A stretch of 64,000 nt of DNA. Source: Aphis gossypii (taxonomy: Eukaryota; Arthropoda; Insecta; Hemiptera; Aphididae). The first letter of the stretch is position 1; each line of letters begins with the position of its first letter. The DNA lies in NCBI RefSeq assembly GCF_020184175.1, contig NC_065531.1, positions 65,054,806 to 65,118,805 of the forward strand, given 5' to 3'. This document shows, piece by piece, positions 37,691 to 50,543 of the stretch. The notes beneath the pieces were generated by a model. The model was not told the origin of the DNA, searched no databases, and saw nothing but the letters and a program-made list of their open reading frames with translations. The position numbers and the translations under genes are program-made.

Positions 37691-39314
37691 TAGTTAGATT
37701 TTAAATTTTATTTTTATCACTTAAACGTAACCCGTCGGACGTATTAAAGCCAAAACATACCCACGGCCATTAAATCTAGTTTTTGTGAACTCGTTTTTTG
37801 GTTAGTGAGAAAATCTTACTAGCATGATATCATGTATATAATACATGATCATTACATAAAACATTTTCCGGCCATTTCATGTCAATTAAACTAAACAATA
37901 AAACCGTGGCGCCAGATTTTTCACGACAAGGTCGTTGATAATTTTGATTGATGCAGTTTATAACATACAATGATATTATGTGCATCTACTTATTATATAC
38001 ATATATTATTATATTATATATATGACACAAAATATTTAATTAATAAACGTGAAGTAGTGAAGTACATAGAAGGGAGTGTGAAAAAATAGATAGAGATTGA
38101 TAGATGCAGATCATGATAGCTCTGTAACTTCTAAGTACCTACCCATATATTATATTCTATACATACATTAAATTACACTTTAGTAATACTTTGTATAACA
38201 ATATATTGTATAATAGCACGAAATGCATTCCAATGACGGGTGAACATAAATACCTCGAATGATAATAATGCTAATAATAACATTGACGTGACTAATGATA
38301 TTTTCGACGTTATAATAAATCAAATATATTTGGAAATAGCGAAAAATAAACCCTGACAAATCCGCTTGTTGAAGAATAAAGGTAAATATTTTGGTGTATA
38401 AAAATGAGGGCATTGAGAGAATTTTGGGGAAGACGATTGAGGATTATTGGACAGTAGAAATGGAAAATAGATTACTCCAGATGCTTACAGCGGAAATGAG
38501 TCTGGTGAGATTAATGTTTGAAGCGTGACAAAAAAAGAATAAATAAATAAATATAAATATATTTTATACCATGACACTGTTTCCAGAACAGGAAGTCTGA
38601 GTGAGGATTTTTAGATAAGATAAAATAAATTAAGTTACAGAACAAATTTTTTCGAGCTAATAGGAAACATTAATTTTTTTAAGTACTAGATATGTAAGTA
38701 CGTGACAGTGTCTTTTAAATATCAACGTATTTTTTCTAATTAATTTTCCTGTAGTTTATATAACGTACTATTTATTATATACATACATAATTATATTTAT
38801 TTAGTTAGGAAAACTATATTGTTGTTAAATATTAAACAACACATTATTATGATTAATATGTAATAGTGTACCAACAAAATATATTTTGTCGTTATATTAT
38901 AAAACATGGAATCAAACATTGTATCACGCTTGTAAATCAAAATATATAATGTTCTATTTGCAATGTTAAATCAAATAACTCAATAGCCAATTGTAATAAT
39001 AATATACACAAAAAAACCTATAAGTGATAAATAATAAGAATTATTCAAGTACCTATTATTATAATAACATTTAACAAAAGAAAAAGAACACATCCAACTA
39101 TGGTGCTGACTGCTGAGGTACTTTCAAGATTTTTAATGCCTAATAACATGGGTGTTTATTTTAGAATTTAATATAAATGCATATTATAATAATTACCACC
39201 ACTATTATAGTGTAATATGTCATTGGCTCATTGCAGAGTACTTATTATTTATTTTAAAATACCTTTACTAACATAATTATGCATTATATGCATTACTTAA
39301 ATCTACGTGTACAC
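37691..39314. other. A+T-rich DNA with one short coding-like stretch
   Basis: Mostly A+T-rich. At about 38400-38528 two adjacent plus frames have ordinary composition: MRALREFWGRRLRIIGQ ends at a TAG near 38456, and MENRLLQMLTAEMSLVRLMF follows in another frame to a TGA near 38528. This would fit one decayed coding piece broken by a frameshift. No domain recognised. Confidence 0.3.
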
Positions 39315-39661
39315 TACATGGAGTTAGAAAATTTAACGTTTATGAAAATATCTTTTTTACTTTTTTACATAATTTTAATTCATTACCAAATGACATTATT
39401 GAAAATTTATACTTTTTATCGTTATTTTTTTTTTTTTTAATTTTTCTATTTTTATTCTTTAAAGCTCTGTATTTTTTTTAGTACTTCAAAATTAATATAT
39501 GTTGTCGTTCAAAAGAATTAACAATTCCATAAATGATAACGATAAAATTTTTTTTAAAAAATTTTGTTTTGAAATGCTTTAAAAGCACGTAAAAGAAATA
39601 TTTTCATATACTTTCGTAATTTCTGAAAATGAGTGATTAACGTTAAATGGATCACTCCGTA
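39315..39661. mobile_element. Tc1/mariner-like miniature element, TACGGAGTGATC ends (copy 2)
   Basis: The right end, reverse complemented, reads TACGGAGTGATCCATTTAAC, nearly identical to the left end of the copy at 21024. The left end TACATGGAGTTAGAAAATTT followed by AACG is a degraded partner. The interior includes the reverse complement of the shared TCGTTATCATTWAT block (near 39530). At 347 bp it is shorter than copy 1, so one or both have internal deletions. No coding frame. Confidence 0.58.
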
Positions 39662-39970
39662 TACGTCATATTATACTGTCGGGCGTTGGTTTTTAATATA
39701 TTAAAATCTGATTCACTTGAAGCGCTCCAAAGAGGAGCTGTTATTTTGCCGTGTCTCTTTATTAATCCGAAGACGTTAAACAGCGAGTAGGTAGTGTTTT
39801 AATTAAAACACGGGTACGCATAATTATTTCTCTCTTCGCTCGGCTGTCGAGATCGGCGGCGACGGCGGTCTGTCTATACACGACTATACATAGTACTGCG
39901 TTTATAATATATTATTATTGTACTTTAGATGTCTTTTGAAACGCATCCACGTGTAATCGCCGCTGTATGA
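39662..39970. promoter_or_regulatory. Short CpG-rich patch beside a transposon end
   Basis: CpG content rises directly after the element at 39661, peaking at 39835-39880 (GGCGGCGACGGCGGTCTG). No coding frame of note. Could be regulatory; only composition supports it. Confidence 0.22.
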
Positions 39971-40838
39971 TTAAACGGTCATACCTAGATTATATAAAAA
40001 CTATGCATCCAACCTCCATATTTGTAGCACACATATTTAAGTACGATAAAATATTATAAAATAACAGTAATCAAGATCACTAGTTATCACTACTGATACT
40101 TTTTAATTAATATTTTTTTTTTACAATATATTCTTGTAGTTCCGAATTCTGAAATGTTTAATTAAAGTAGGTAACTTATTAAATACATTTAAAAATTAAA
40201 ACTTCAAAGCCTTAAAAAATTCTAAAGTACACTAATACTCACCAATCATCATCGTGATATTATAATAGTTGTCATATACTCGTAATTTCAATATAGTATA
40301 TATTGTATTGCGTTAACAGTGGGTGCTATTGTAACATAATTTCAAATTCTGTTATAATTTATAATTAAGGATTAAACTTTCCTAAATATTGTGAATATTT
40401 TAATTATCAATAACAAGTTTCTTTACGCTAACTAATTCTAGCTGTCAATTTTTAACACGCTACATTGTGTCAACCAAAAAAAAAATATATAAATACAACT
40501 ATAAAAAATATAAAATAATATACTGTAATATTTAGATAAATTATGCTATTTGATGTCCCAAATAATGAGATACTTAATAATCGTAATAAAATATTTGTTT
40601 GGGTTTCTGATAACAAAAACGATAAAATTCCTTCAAAAATGACTATTGCCATTTACCGTTGGTAGGCATAGTAAATTAAGGAAACTAATATTCAGATTTC
40701 AATGCTGGAAAATTTGTTCACTTTCTTATCACTGTTATAACAGGTATATACACTCTGTATTATATTATTATTTTTATTATTGCTAACGTCAGTGATGACC
40801 GATAAGTGTTCGAAGTAATGCATATAATATTAAATTAT

Positions 40839-40872
<34 letters not shown>

Positions 40873-40914
40873 TCTTTGTTTATACGTTCACATTTCATTA
40901 GGCTCTCGTTCATT
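39971..40914. other. A+T-rich DNA, no gene seen
   Basis: A+T-rich, ending in a trinucleotide microsatellite. The minus frame 40470-40652 is chance-like. Confidence 0.55.
40841..40872. repeat. (TAA)n microsatellite
   Basis: About ten perfect TAA units, the longest trinucleotide run in the window. Confidence 0.9.
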
Positions 40915-41520
40915 ATACAGGATGGGCGCATTTTTGTTGTTTCACCACCCCGCAAAGGGAGGGGGAGTCAAAATAAATATCGAATAGCAAGGACGGAGGC
41001 GATGATTTTTCCAGCATATAGTCAACAACGGCAGTAGTGGAAGATCATGGTGAGTTGCTGGTAGCGGGTGTGTATTTGAAGAGGGATTGCGGAGTGGGGG
41101 CGATAAATTTCGAAACATTCATGGCGCGAAATCGCTGGCAAACACAGGCGATCCGTCCACCGCCGCCTCCGACGCTCAATTAATTAATCATAAACCGAGA
41201 GTTTTATACACATATTATAATAATTAAATGCAAACAATGAATCATTTATGGTCCAAGGGACTCTCTGCTGGAGCGAGGGGAATAAGCAAACGCCGAGTAC
41301 AGTCCCCCCAAGATGCGCATGGTATATGCCACTAACACGCAAGCGGTTACTGATCTACAACGTGTGGAGGGTTGATTGGGATGGGGAAGGTGTACGAGTG
41401 CGTTTGCTTTTTTCCAGTAGTGATGCCAACCAACCACCCTCTCTTTCCACTACCTTTCCGGTATACTACCTACACCTCCCCCGACCTTTAGATACCTTTC
41501 GAAAATTACGATTAAATATA
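40915..41520. promoter_or_regulatory. G+C-rich island, candidate promoter/first-exon region
   Basis: Roughly 600 bp of raised G+C. It includes TGGCGCGAAATCG (E2F-like, near 41121), a CCGCCGCCTCCGACG block (41160-41175) and AATTAATTAATCATAA (41178-41195), a homeodomain-type AT core. Frames on both strands (95 plus, 63 minus) around 41246-41535 overlap and show no domain. See the separate splice-flanked segment at 41015-41049. Confidence 0.33.
41015..41049 (+). other. Candidate 35-nt exon ending in ATG before a GTGAGT donor
   Basis: GATGATTTTTCCAG (AG at 41013-41014) is a strong acceptor and AAGATCATG|GTGAGT (GT at 41050) a strong donor. The segment itself is G+C-normal. If transcribed on the plus strand, the last three exon bases are ATG, so it could be a 5-prime untranslated exon that ends with the start codon. 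Alternatively it lies in a first exon and the AG is incidental. No transcript evidence. Confidence 0.22.
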
Positions 41521-44500
41521 TATACATATACATAAAACAGAGAAATCGTTGATGCATTTTGAAGATACTTTTGGTACATTTCCAAATATTTGTGCAGACA
41601 AGCGTGGGGGAAAACTGCCCATGCCACACATTACTTAGTATTATAATATAATATATTATATTAAGCAGGTTTTTCAAACATTTTTATTAGCAATTATTAA
41701 TACTTCTATTAAAATGTTATTATGACTGTTGGCCATGATTAGTGAAATATAATATAGCCCATGAATATTTGTTTAATTTTGAGAGCATCTAAAACACTTG
41801 TCAATAATACATTTTATATGACCAACAACTAGAATTGGGCCAGATTTCCCATTTATGACGATTTGAATTTCTAGTTGTTTTAAAGTACCCATATACCTAT
41901 TGAGTACCTTGAAATTTAGGTGTAATACTAGTTGAGATCATTTTTTTAATTTTAGTCGAGTCTCGTCAAACTTTAAAAATATATATATATATTATTGTAT
42001 TTAATTGCAACAAAACCGATATGAACGATATCACTTAGTCATCTCCATACCAATATTTATGTTAATTTGCATTCAGACGGAGCAGCTTTTGACGCTTGAT
42101 ACAGTTGTGCCACATAAGTGTGACAATAACATATATTTTAATGGTTCGCGATATAATTTCCGCTGTGTCTAGATGGTTGATATTTTATACTTAAATCAAA
42201 ACAATCCTCGAACTCAATTAGTATAATATATTCCGTGTGTATTCAGGACTCAATTAGTAAACAGCGGAATAAATATAGTTAAATATAGTGAGTTTCGCAT
42301 AATTCGGAACTTTGATTTTATTTTACTATTTTTTCTATTATTAATGACATTACGCTTTAATCATAATTACAAAAGATATAGTTTTAAAATGTCTATAATA
42401 TAAACAATGGATCATAATTCATAATATTAACAAATGTATAATATAGGTACAATGTACATTTTAATTATCTATCTATTTTATTGTTAGTGTTTATCAGTTT
42501 ATATTACACTTCAATTAATTTTCATAACAAGTTATTAGAATACATCAAGTTAAAAATAAAATTAATATTGTAAAAATAATATCTAAACTTATACCTAAGT
42601 ATTATTCTTTACTTTTTATTTATATTTTAAAATGTTTAGTTCAACTTACTTAATTATTTATGTGTGAATGATTTTAAAATCATTTTATCAATGTGGTTAT
42701 TTTTAAAGTTTTGTCTTAAGCCCTAATCATAGTTATTAGGTATTAGTTTTATTCACTAAATATTGAAATTATTGATAACCAAAAATATCAATATTAATCA
42801 TTATTTAGGATATTATTTATTATCTGTATATTATAAAATTATACATACTTTATGTTAGTCATAGTTATTTATAATTACTTCATACCACTGGGCTACTAGT
42901 TTTATTCACTTAATTATAATTTATTTGAATAAACATTATTATTATTACACATATAATATATACCTATATTCTGTAGGTGTAATAATAAATATTTTATTGC
43001 AAGCCGGATTTTTATTGTTAATGATAATATAATTTTTATTTTTGCCAATGTGCCAATGTATTATAAAATATGAATTTATATTATTATTATTTTTTAGGTA
43101 GGGGGGTTTTAGGGAATCAAATTGCAAAATGTACGGAATGTGTACTTAAATCTACCTATAAGATATTATAATAGTATAATAATATATTCATCTGCTCTAT
43201 ATAATATTATTATGTTTCTATGGCCATTGGTCCTATGAAATACCATATAATAGTATTATTGCGAACGTTTATTATGCATATATATCAGGGTAGTCGAATA
43301 TACTTGTGTACGTGGTAATGTCAAAAACATAATATCCTATCATTTTGGATGTATTGTAATATATGATATTATTATATTCGTCTGAATTGCGATACTATGA
43401 CGTATATATATATAATATATAATATAAATATTATTTGTTCGCTGTAGTCTGTAGAATTTGCGAGTTCTATTAACAAAACAGTAATATTCACCGATTTACC
43501 GATATATTCTATATATTATAATTACACTCCTGTCTCATTAGATTCTGATGCCTGTCGGTTCAATGTCCTTTGAATTCGGTCGATTGTCAAATCTACATCT
43601 GCTTACCGATATTATTTACATCATATCATTTAAAATTTTAATACATATTATGAGTTATGACTCGACATAAAAAGTTAATTTGACATGATACTATTGACCA
43701 GTGATGTATTTTAAAGTTCCATTCTGGTGTTTGGAATGAATTTATAAAATTAAAATTATAATATAACGAATAAAATTATGATAAAAATAAAAATAAATAA
43801 TATTTATGTTAATATTCCATATTATAATATTTGGTTATATATATATCAGCTATGTTTTCAGTAAAACGATTTAAATAATAATAATAATAATACAATTTAC
43901 GGTTTAATTATTTAAATTTAGTAACTAAGAACAAAATGTATCAAGAACTAGATTTCCAAATATTAATAACAAAGGAATCGATTACAAGTTTATTTGGAGA
44001 AGAAATATAGTGAAAAGCGCTGCAACTCGTTAGCGCACATTCAAAATTTTTTTCCTGAAAATCGACGACTATATTATAGTATATATATATTGTCACAGAT
44101 TGTTTTCAAATATTCAATAACAATATAATCGTATAATCGTTTGTGTAGAATGTAGATTATACTTATTATTTTTGATTTTCCATATACCCTACTTTTATTA
44201 CAGTTTTAGAGTAGCATGGCTTAGTAGAGTGGTGACTATAGTGTGTTAGACGTATGATCATCGTTGACGTTTATTCAGTAAACATTTTACAGAAATTTGG
44301 CATGGGTGAAGTAAATATTTTTTAATTTTTGTTTCATTATCTGATTAGTTTTTATTAAGTATTTGTGGCGTGTTTTCTTTCATATAGGTAAAGGAACGTA
44401 AAAATTAAATTAACTCATAATTCATAATCATGAAGAGTATGACGCCTGTTTAAAGCAGACATTCCTATGTCTGTTAAAGTTAGAAAGGAAATGTAGTGTG

Positions 44501-45239
44501 CGCAAACGAGTTCTGATACTAGTAATTTTTATTGTCAACTATAGATACTCAAAATATATTATGTGCACAATTTAGTTTTTTTTTGCACAAATGAGTTATA
44601 AATAAGATAAATGAACTCAAACGAGTTGTAACAGTGAAAATTTACAATAATATATAAGTTAAAATTAGGAAATACACATTTTTAAATATTCTTCTTCCTT
44701 TCTTACCTATAGTTAAAATCTTATTACCGTTCATTTAAAAAAATATTTATTGTTAAAGAATGTGTTCATATATTATTTCTGAATGTGTAAATTACATATC
44801 TATTGCATATTATTATCAAACGCATAAACTCAAGAATGCACCACTGTGTGTTTATATATTATATTTTTTTGCTCTTAGAAATAAAAAATATTCTCTAAAA
44901 AAAGCAATTTTCATCAAGTACTACTGCGGTAAGACGCATGACAGCTTTTTCGTTACACAAAAAAAATGTGAAATATTATTTATATTACTATTAAACATAA
45001 TTTATTATAAATTGTATAATATATAAATATACACTAAATGAATTATGTCAAGTACATCATTGATCGTAATACGTTCATAAATTATGACCTAATGTCGTAA
45101 AGTAGGTGTAGGTTTACATCGGATTAGCCATGTTTCTATAGTATTTTATTTTAAATTATAAACGTCAAACCAATTCTATCGTTTTAAATTGTGTATAATA
45201 AATTGAAAACAAAACGATAACGATTATTAATAGCAAAAA
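41521..45239. other. A+T-rich DNA, no gene seen
   Basis: A+T-rich with many TATA/ATAAT runs. Frames at 42945-43127 and 44760-45026 (88 codons) are Asn/Tyr/Ile-rich or otherwise chance-like. No repeats found beyond microsatellites. Confidence 0.55.
43875..43891. repeat. (TAA)n microsatellite
   Basis: Five to six AAT units. Confidence 0.8.
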
Positions 45240-45414
45240 AAAAAAAGTGGGCAAGTGAGTACCGCTCTGCTGTACATTAGGTGCCGTATGGATCATTATT
45301 ATATATTATAGGAGTGTTAAATTTGAATCCAATGATAGTTATCATTGTATACGAAAAACGATTCTGAACGAAGATGATTTGTCAGCCTAGGATATAATTT
45401 CTAGTGGTTGGTAA

Positions 45415-46640
45415 AAAAGGTGGTTTAAAAAAACCAGCTTATATTAAAAAATATTTTGAAAATTAAATCACGTAAAGAAAACTCGAATCTTAATAACTGG
45501 TAAAATTTTCAAGTATCTACGACTTATACTTTTTGAATAATAACAAATATTTAAAATCGTTTGAGGATAAATCGTTATCGTTACGCTATTTCGTTAAAAT
45601 TTAAAATTCAAACGCACTTAAAATTTTTCCTATAATGATGCTTCGAGTTTTCTCTATAGATACTTGAAGGTAAACTTATGGAAAACTTAGTGTTGTATTT
45701 TTAATCCTTAGTTATAAATACAAAAAATTTTATGATTTTTCAACTTCAAATATTTCGCAAATATTCATAATTTTGACGAATTTTCGTCAAAATTTGAACT
45801 TCAAATGCTAATAAAAAAAAATTGTGCCTATGTATTCTTATAATTTTTTAATCACTATAAGAATAACATATGAGTAACTTTGTATTAAATTTTCAAGTAT
45901 TTTGATAGGGCCAAAAAAATTTTATCGACACTTCAAAAATATTTTTTCAGAAAAATTGAAAATTTCAGTTGTCTATAAATAGCTCAAAAAAAGTCAAAAT
46001 ATTTTGAAATTTAAATCACGTAAAGAAAACGCGAATCTTAATAACTGGTAAAATTTTCAAGTATCTACGACTTATACTTTTTGAATAATAACAAATATCA
46101 AAAATCGTTTGAGGCTAAACTGTTATTTAACGCGGTTTTTGTAAAAATTTAAATTTCAAACACTCATAAAAATTTTTTGTCTGAATCCGGTAGAGTTTTT
46201 TTTACAGATATTTGAAGAAAAATGTATGGAGAACCTTGTACCAAATTTTCAAAACTTAATTATAAAAGAAAAAAATTTTATGATTTTTCAACTTCAAAAT
46301 TACTTGCAAATTTTCGCGTTTTCGACAGATTTCGTAAAAATTTGAACTAAAAACGCTTATAAAAAAAAATTGTGACTAACGATTTTTAATTTTTTTTAGC
46401 TACATTAAAAACAACTCATAAGGAACCTTGTATTAAATTTTCAAAACTTTTTGGTCATCCAAAAATTTTTTATCGACACTTTAAAAAAAATTTCTCAAAA
46501 AATTCGAAAATTTCAGTGGTCTATAAATAACTCAAAAAAAGTCAAAATTTTTTGAAAATTTAACTATATACGGATACCACTGACATTAACATTTGGTGAA
46601 AATTTCAAGTATTTTCAGTGATTAGTTTTTGAATTACAAC
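45415..46640 (+). repeat. Two full and one partial 548-bp tandem units
   Basis: Unit 1 spans about 45415-45962, unit 2 45963-46510, and a partial third unit begins at 46511 and diverges after ~130 bp. Anchors 548 bp apart agree at several points, including TTTTTGAATAATAACAAATA and the TTTCAACTTCAAA block. Units are noncoding, rich in TCAAAATTT words and diverged by point changes, which indicates an old duplication inside the element. Confidence 0.7.
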
Positions 46641-46859
46641 CATAAAAAAAAATCGATTTGGTCGAAAACTGGTTTTGCGTAAAAATTCCCGTTTTTCCGT
46701 CATTTTTTTTTTGTTTTTCTCGATTTTTTTGAAAACTGTTGGAAAATGTTAACTTTTTACCTCTATAATGCACCAAGGATATTCACTTTTACATCGGAAA
46801 CCACCCCCATTGTTTGAAATTGGAGCATTATTTCGACTAGTTATGCTGTACACAGACAC

Positions 46860-46892
46860 AAAAAAAAAAAAACAAAAAAAAAAAAAAAAAAA
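46860..46892. repeat. Poly-A tract inside the element
   Basis: An A-rich run of ~33 bases with a single C, located between the GCTGTACACAGACAC block and the right terminal repeat. The relative at 50544 has a poly-T at the corresponding place. Confidence 0.85.
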
Positions 46893-47048
46893 CATACATC
46901 ATTGTAAAATCAATACATTCTTCACTCCGTTCAGAATCTAAAAGAAGAAAAACTTAATAAACAACATGTATGGTTAATGTACTTATTGTGAGAAACATCT
47001 CTGCTTTGTATCATTTCAGTTATAAGAGCATTTCTCTCATAGTTTGTA

Positions 47049-47264
47049 TTAATGAACCAACAGAAAATAATACGTGCTATAAGCAATTATAAATTGCTCT
47101 ATCAGGTTTTCAAAAATTACTTTTAAAGGAGGCTTTTTAAAATCTTCTACTGATATGGGCTCTTGCAATTCTACAAACAAGCACCAAAACTCTTACGCCT
47201 TTTCTCCAAAAAGTCCAAGCTTAAAAATGAAAAAAGGAGATTCGCATATTGCGAAATTGTATTT
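47049..47264 (-). pseudogene. Decayed minus-strand coding-like segment, unknown protein
   Basis: On the minus strand a single frame is open from 47264 down to a TAA at 47051-47049, broken once by a TAA (47195-47193). Before the break it reads SPFFIFKLGLFGEKA. After it reads EFWCLFVELQEPISVEDFKK then PPLKVIFENLIEQFIIAYST. Mixed charged and aromatic residues with no simple repeat suggest former coding sequence, about 100 bp to the right of the 45240-46942 element. It could be part of an autonomous relative of that element or a dead exon. Not recognised, and A+T-rich DNA can mimic such frames. Confidence 0.2.
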
Positions 47265-47267
47265 TTA

Positions 47268-49979
47268 AGATAATTCATCAAAGTTAAAAATCCATACTTT
47301 GTATCAGATTTATAAAGTCAGTAATATGTATTTTAAAGGAAACAATTCATTATTCCATATTCTACTAATGTGTTCTACAAGGCAACAAGATAATTTAAAT
47401 CATAAAGCTTTCCGATATAATAATATAACAAAAACTTACATAATAATAAGTAATAAGTGAATGATAATAATAATATGTTATATGGCATATTTAGTTATTA
47501 ATAAATGATTGTTTCACTATTTTGTGGTGTTATACAGAACGTACTACACTAAAAGTGATTGATTTACAACTCTGAAAGTAAATTCGCTGAATTTATAGTT
47601 TTAAGTCTTAAAACTCTAAACATAATATATTATAATGTGTCAGTTCTTATTATAAACTTTCCTATTCGTTTTAATTAACGTTACATCTTATACAATACGG
47701 TTGTGATGAAGTCATAACAGTCGTGACGATGACTGCAGGTCAGGCAAGGCATGTAGATTGTCCATTTGAATCTTTTGTGTTAACTTAAGTTAAATATGTT
47801 ATAATCATTTTATGAAAATACCTATACCACTCATTTAATAGCATTTATAATGAATTATCATATTATTCATGTGCATATTATTACATTTTTACTGAACGTG
47901 AACCATTTAACGGTCAATAACGCGATAATATAACTTTTTATAAAACCAAACCAGATAAGGTTATATAATTATAAAATTTCTTGTCGCGCTACCGGCACAG
48001 AATTATTAGATATCTATGTAATATGACATGAAGTAATATTACAAAGAATATTATGTTAATTTTATTGTATTCGTAATATCGATTTTAAAATTTAACGAGG
48101 TAAACTCAGTCGGTGATTTTCGTGGAAATTTGTAGTAACCAACTGCGGCTATAACAATAATAATAATAATAATAATAATACCAGATTTCGTTTTTATGTT
48201 TTTATGTTCAATCCATAGCTCCCTCTAATGCACGTATAGTATTATACTGTATGTCTGTGATTAATGCATTTTATATTGTGATAAAATATGTTTTATTTTG
48301 TATCTGTATACACCGCACAGCAGAGGGCTAGTAGTTTTTTTCATATTCCAAAGATCTAAAGCGCCTTAAAAACGTATACCTACCTATATGGTTATATTAT
48401 TTATACTTAATATAATTTGTCGGTACCCGGGAAAAAAAACGTCATCATGTTCAAACCCCATCAATAATTGAGTAGATAACTCCGACTACCCCCTATTGAG
48501 AAACATTAACAATGTATTATAAACGTTTTACAAGAAAACATTATTTATTATAGTTTTCTTAAAAAGACGTAAATACGGGACATTGGTACTCGATTTTTAA
48601 CCAAAAAAAAAATAAGATGCTAGTTTTTTATTCCATGTGTACTTTAGAACATTATCAATTATAATTTATGCAAATATTTACTCCTTTAATTATCTATATT
48701 ATCTGAAACAGTAAGTGTTATAAATTATAAAGTATTTATTATATTTTATCCAACTTATTGTATAGTAACCTATTAAAAGTTAATTTCAGTAAATAAAAAT
48801 AAAGAAGGTCCATTTTATATATATATAAGACTACAAAATTACTTTTATTAACATTTTAATTTTTTTTTTTTTATATAATATAATAACGAGATTCTTGTTT
48901 CTGTTTTAAATTATTATAAAAAAAATATTTATTATTCTATAAGTTTATTATAATATTAAACGAATTTTTACTTTGCATCATCTTTATAGAAATCTAGAGC
49001 TTGTGACAATATGATATGTATTATACTCTTTTGAATTCAATAAATCATTGCCACACAAAAATTAAAAATACCTCTAAATAACGTTGTATATAAAAAAATC
49101 ATTAAGTGCATTTAAAATTTAATTGATATATATTTTAATCGTAAAACTAAATAAATACATTTGAGTGCTATCTTTAGTTTTGTTAAAAACTTTCATTGTA
49201 GTGTTGAGAATTTTACTGCATGTGGCATATGGTATTGATCAGTACAATATTTAAAATATTATGTGTCCTAAAATTGTGAATGTTGAAAGTTAATTAATAT
49301 AGAAAAGAAATTAAAATGTACCTATTTATAATGTAAAGTAATGATGCAATTATGTAGTCGAGTTGTATTAAGTAGGTAATAAAAACTAACTGTATATCTG
49401 AATATGCGAAAAAAATGGCTTATTAATTAATATTTTTATACACATTTTCAATTATAAAATAAATTATTTAGGATATTATTAATATTTCATTGGATTTTTG
49501 ATATTGAGTACTTAGTACTATACAAGTTACTATAGTTTGTAAGTTGATAATTAAATTCGAATGGGTAGTTGGGTTATAATACTATTTACATTAACTGAAA
49601 ATAAAAAATTGAACTTATTATTAACGCTTAAAACGTATCTATGTATAATATTAACAATAAAAGATAGGTGCATTAGATTAAAAACTGTAACGATTATGTA
49701 CCGTAACTAGATATAATTTACAACGAAAATAAGAATTACAATTTATCCAATAGCATATGAGTAATGCATTATTACTTAAAATTTACTTATTATTGACATA
49801 TTATGTACCTATAGTATGTCTTTATTAGATATTTATAACAACCCTTCGAAATCTGATTTGAGATTGAAATTCAAAAGACATCTGAGATATGTACATGTAA
49901 GCCTGTGTGAACGTAATGTTCGTCATATACTGCCCGGCTAGTCCAAATACCGTTTATTGATTTTTTTTTTCTGTTCGTT
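47268..49979. other. A+T-rich DNA, no gene seen
   Basis: A+T-rich with patches of moderate G+C near 47690-47760 and 48425-48500. No frame, RNA gene or repeat family recognised. Confidence 0.55.
48155..48181. repeat. (TAA)n microsatellite
   Basis: About nine TAA units after AACTGCGGCTATAAC. Confidence 0.85.
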
Positions 49980-50440
49980 TTTAAGTAATAAAAAAAAGAA
50001 AAATCGAACGAGAGGGAGAGCGACGACATAGACCTAAACCAGCAAAACGGGACAAAGGGGTTGGGAAAGTTTTGTCGTTCAATGTATATATATAAATATA
50101 GTATATATGTGCGGGCAAAGAGGCCAGCAGAGGAAATGAAAATCGCATCCTAGGCCATAAATTATACCGTGTTTTCCCCCGCAATTTCGACCCGGAACAC
50201 GAGCACACGCACACGCGGGTTGCATTAAATTTCAGTTAAAACTTCCATAACCGTAAGCATCAGAAATACTGTCCGCGATTACATCTATACACGACTCGAA
50301 TACACCTCAGTTCTCCGAAGTCCGATAGTAGTGCTACCCCCTCGTCAACACCTCCCATCAACACAAACCATAGAACTACTATCCCCACCTACCAGTCCAG
50401 TAATTTCCACGGTACAAACACTTCATAATTTTTATTTTCA
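49980..50440. promoter_or_regulatory. G+C-rich island with open frames on both strands
   Basis: The plus frame 49992-50150 (53 codons between stops, no early ATG) reads KKEKSNERESDDIDLNQQNG then TKGLGKFCRSM before a TA tract. The minus 77-codon frame covers the same DNA. The plus reading is the more protein-like (acidic, hydrophilic), and a long T-rich run ending TTTTTAAG precedes it, but with both strands open the evidence is weak. G+C-rich sequence continues to ~50440. No domain recognised. Confidence 0.25.
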
Positions 50441-50543
50441 CGTGTACTCTAAGGGAACTTTACCGAATTTTACCATTTCACATACAAAACTCATGACAGT
50501 GGATTATATAAAAAAAACAGTGTGTTATATTGCATTTGGTTTT

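Larger units (their letters stand above)
45240..46942 (+). mobile_element. 1.7-kb element with GATTCTGAACG ends and internal tandem units
   Basis: An ACGATTCTGAACGAAGATG motif at 45359 faces CACTCCGTTCAGAATCT at 46925-46942, so GATTCTGAACG/CGTTCAGAATC close the element. Sequence from 45240 (CGCTCTGCTGTACA and so on) probably also belongs to it, since the matching GCTGTACA occurs again inside the right end. The interior is tandemly repeated with a 548-bp period: TTAAATCACGTAAAGAAAAC at 45463 and 46011; TTTCAGTTGTCTATAAAT at 45963 and TTTCAGTGGTCTATAAAT at 46511. No transposase frame. The right ~250 bp recurs in reverse orientation at 50544-50798. I associate these end sequences with a common dispersed repeat of aphids, from memory. 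Confidence 0.7.

Noticed and set aside
45240..45270. GTGAGT-like donor in AAGTGAGTACC
   Set aside because: It lies inside a repeat element and has no coding frame before it.
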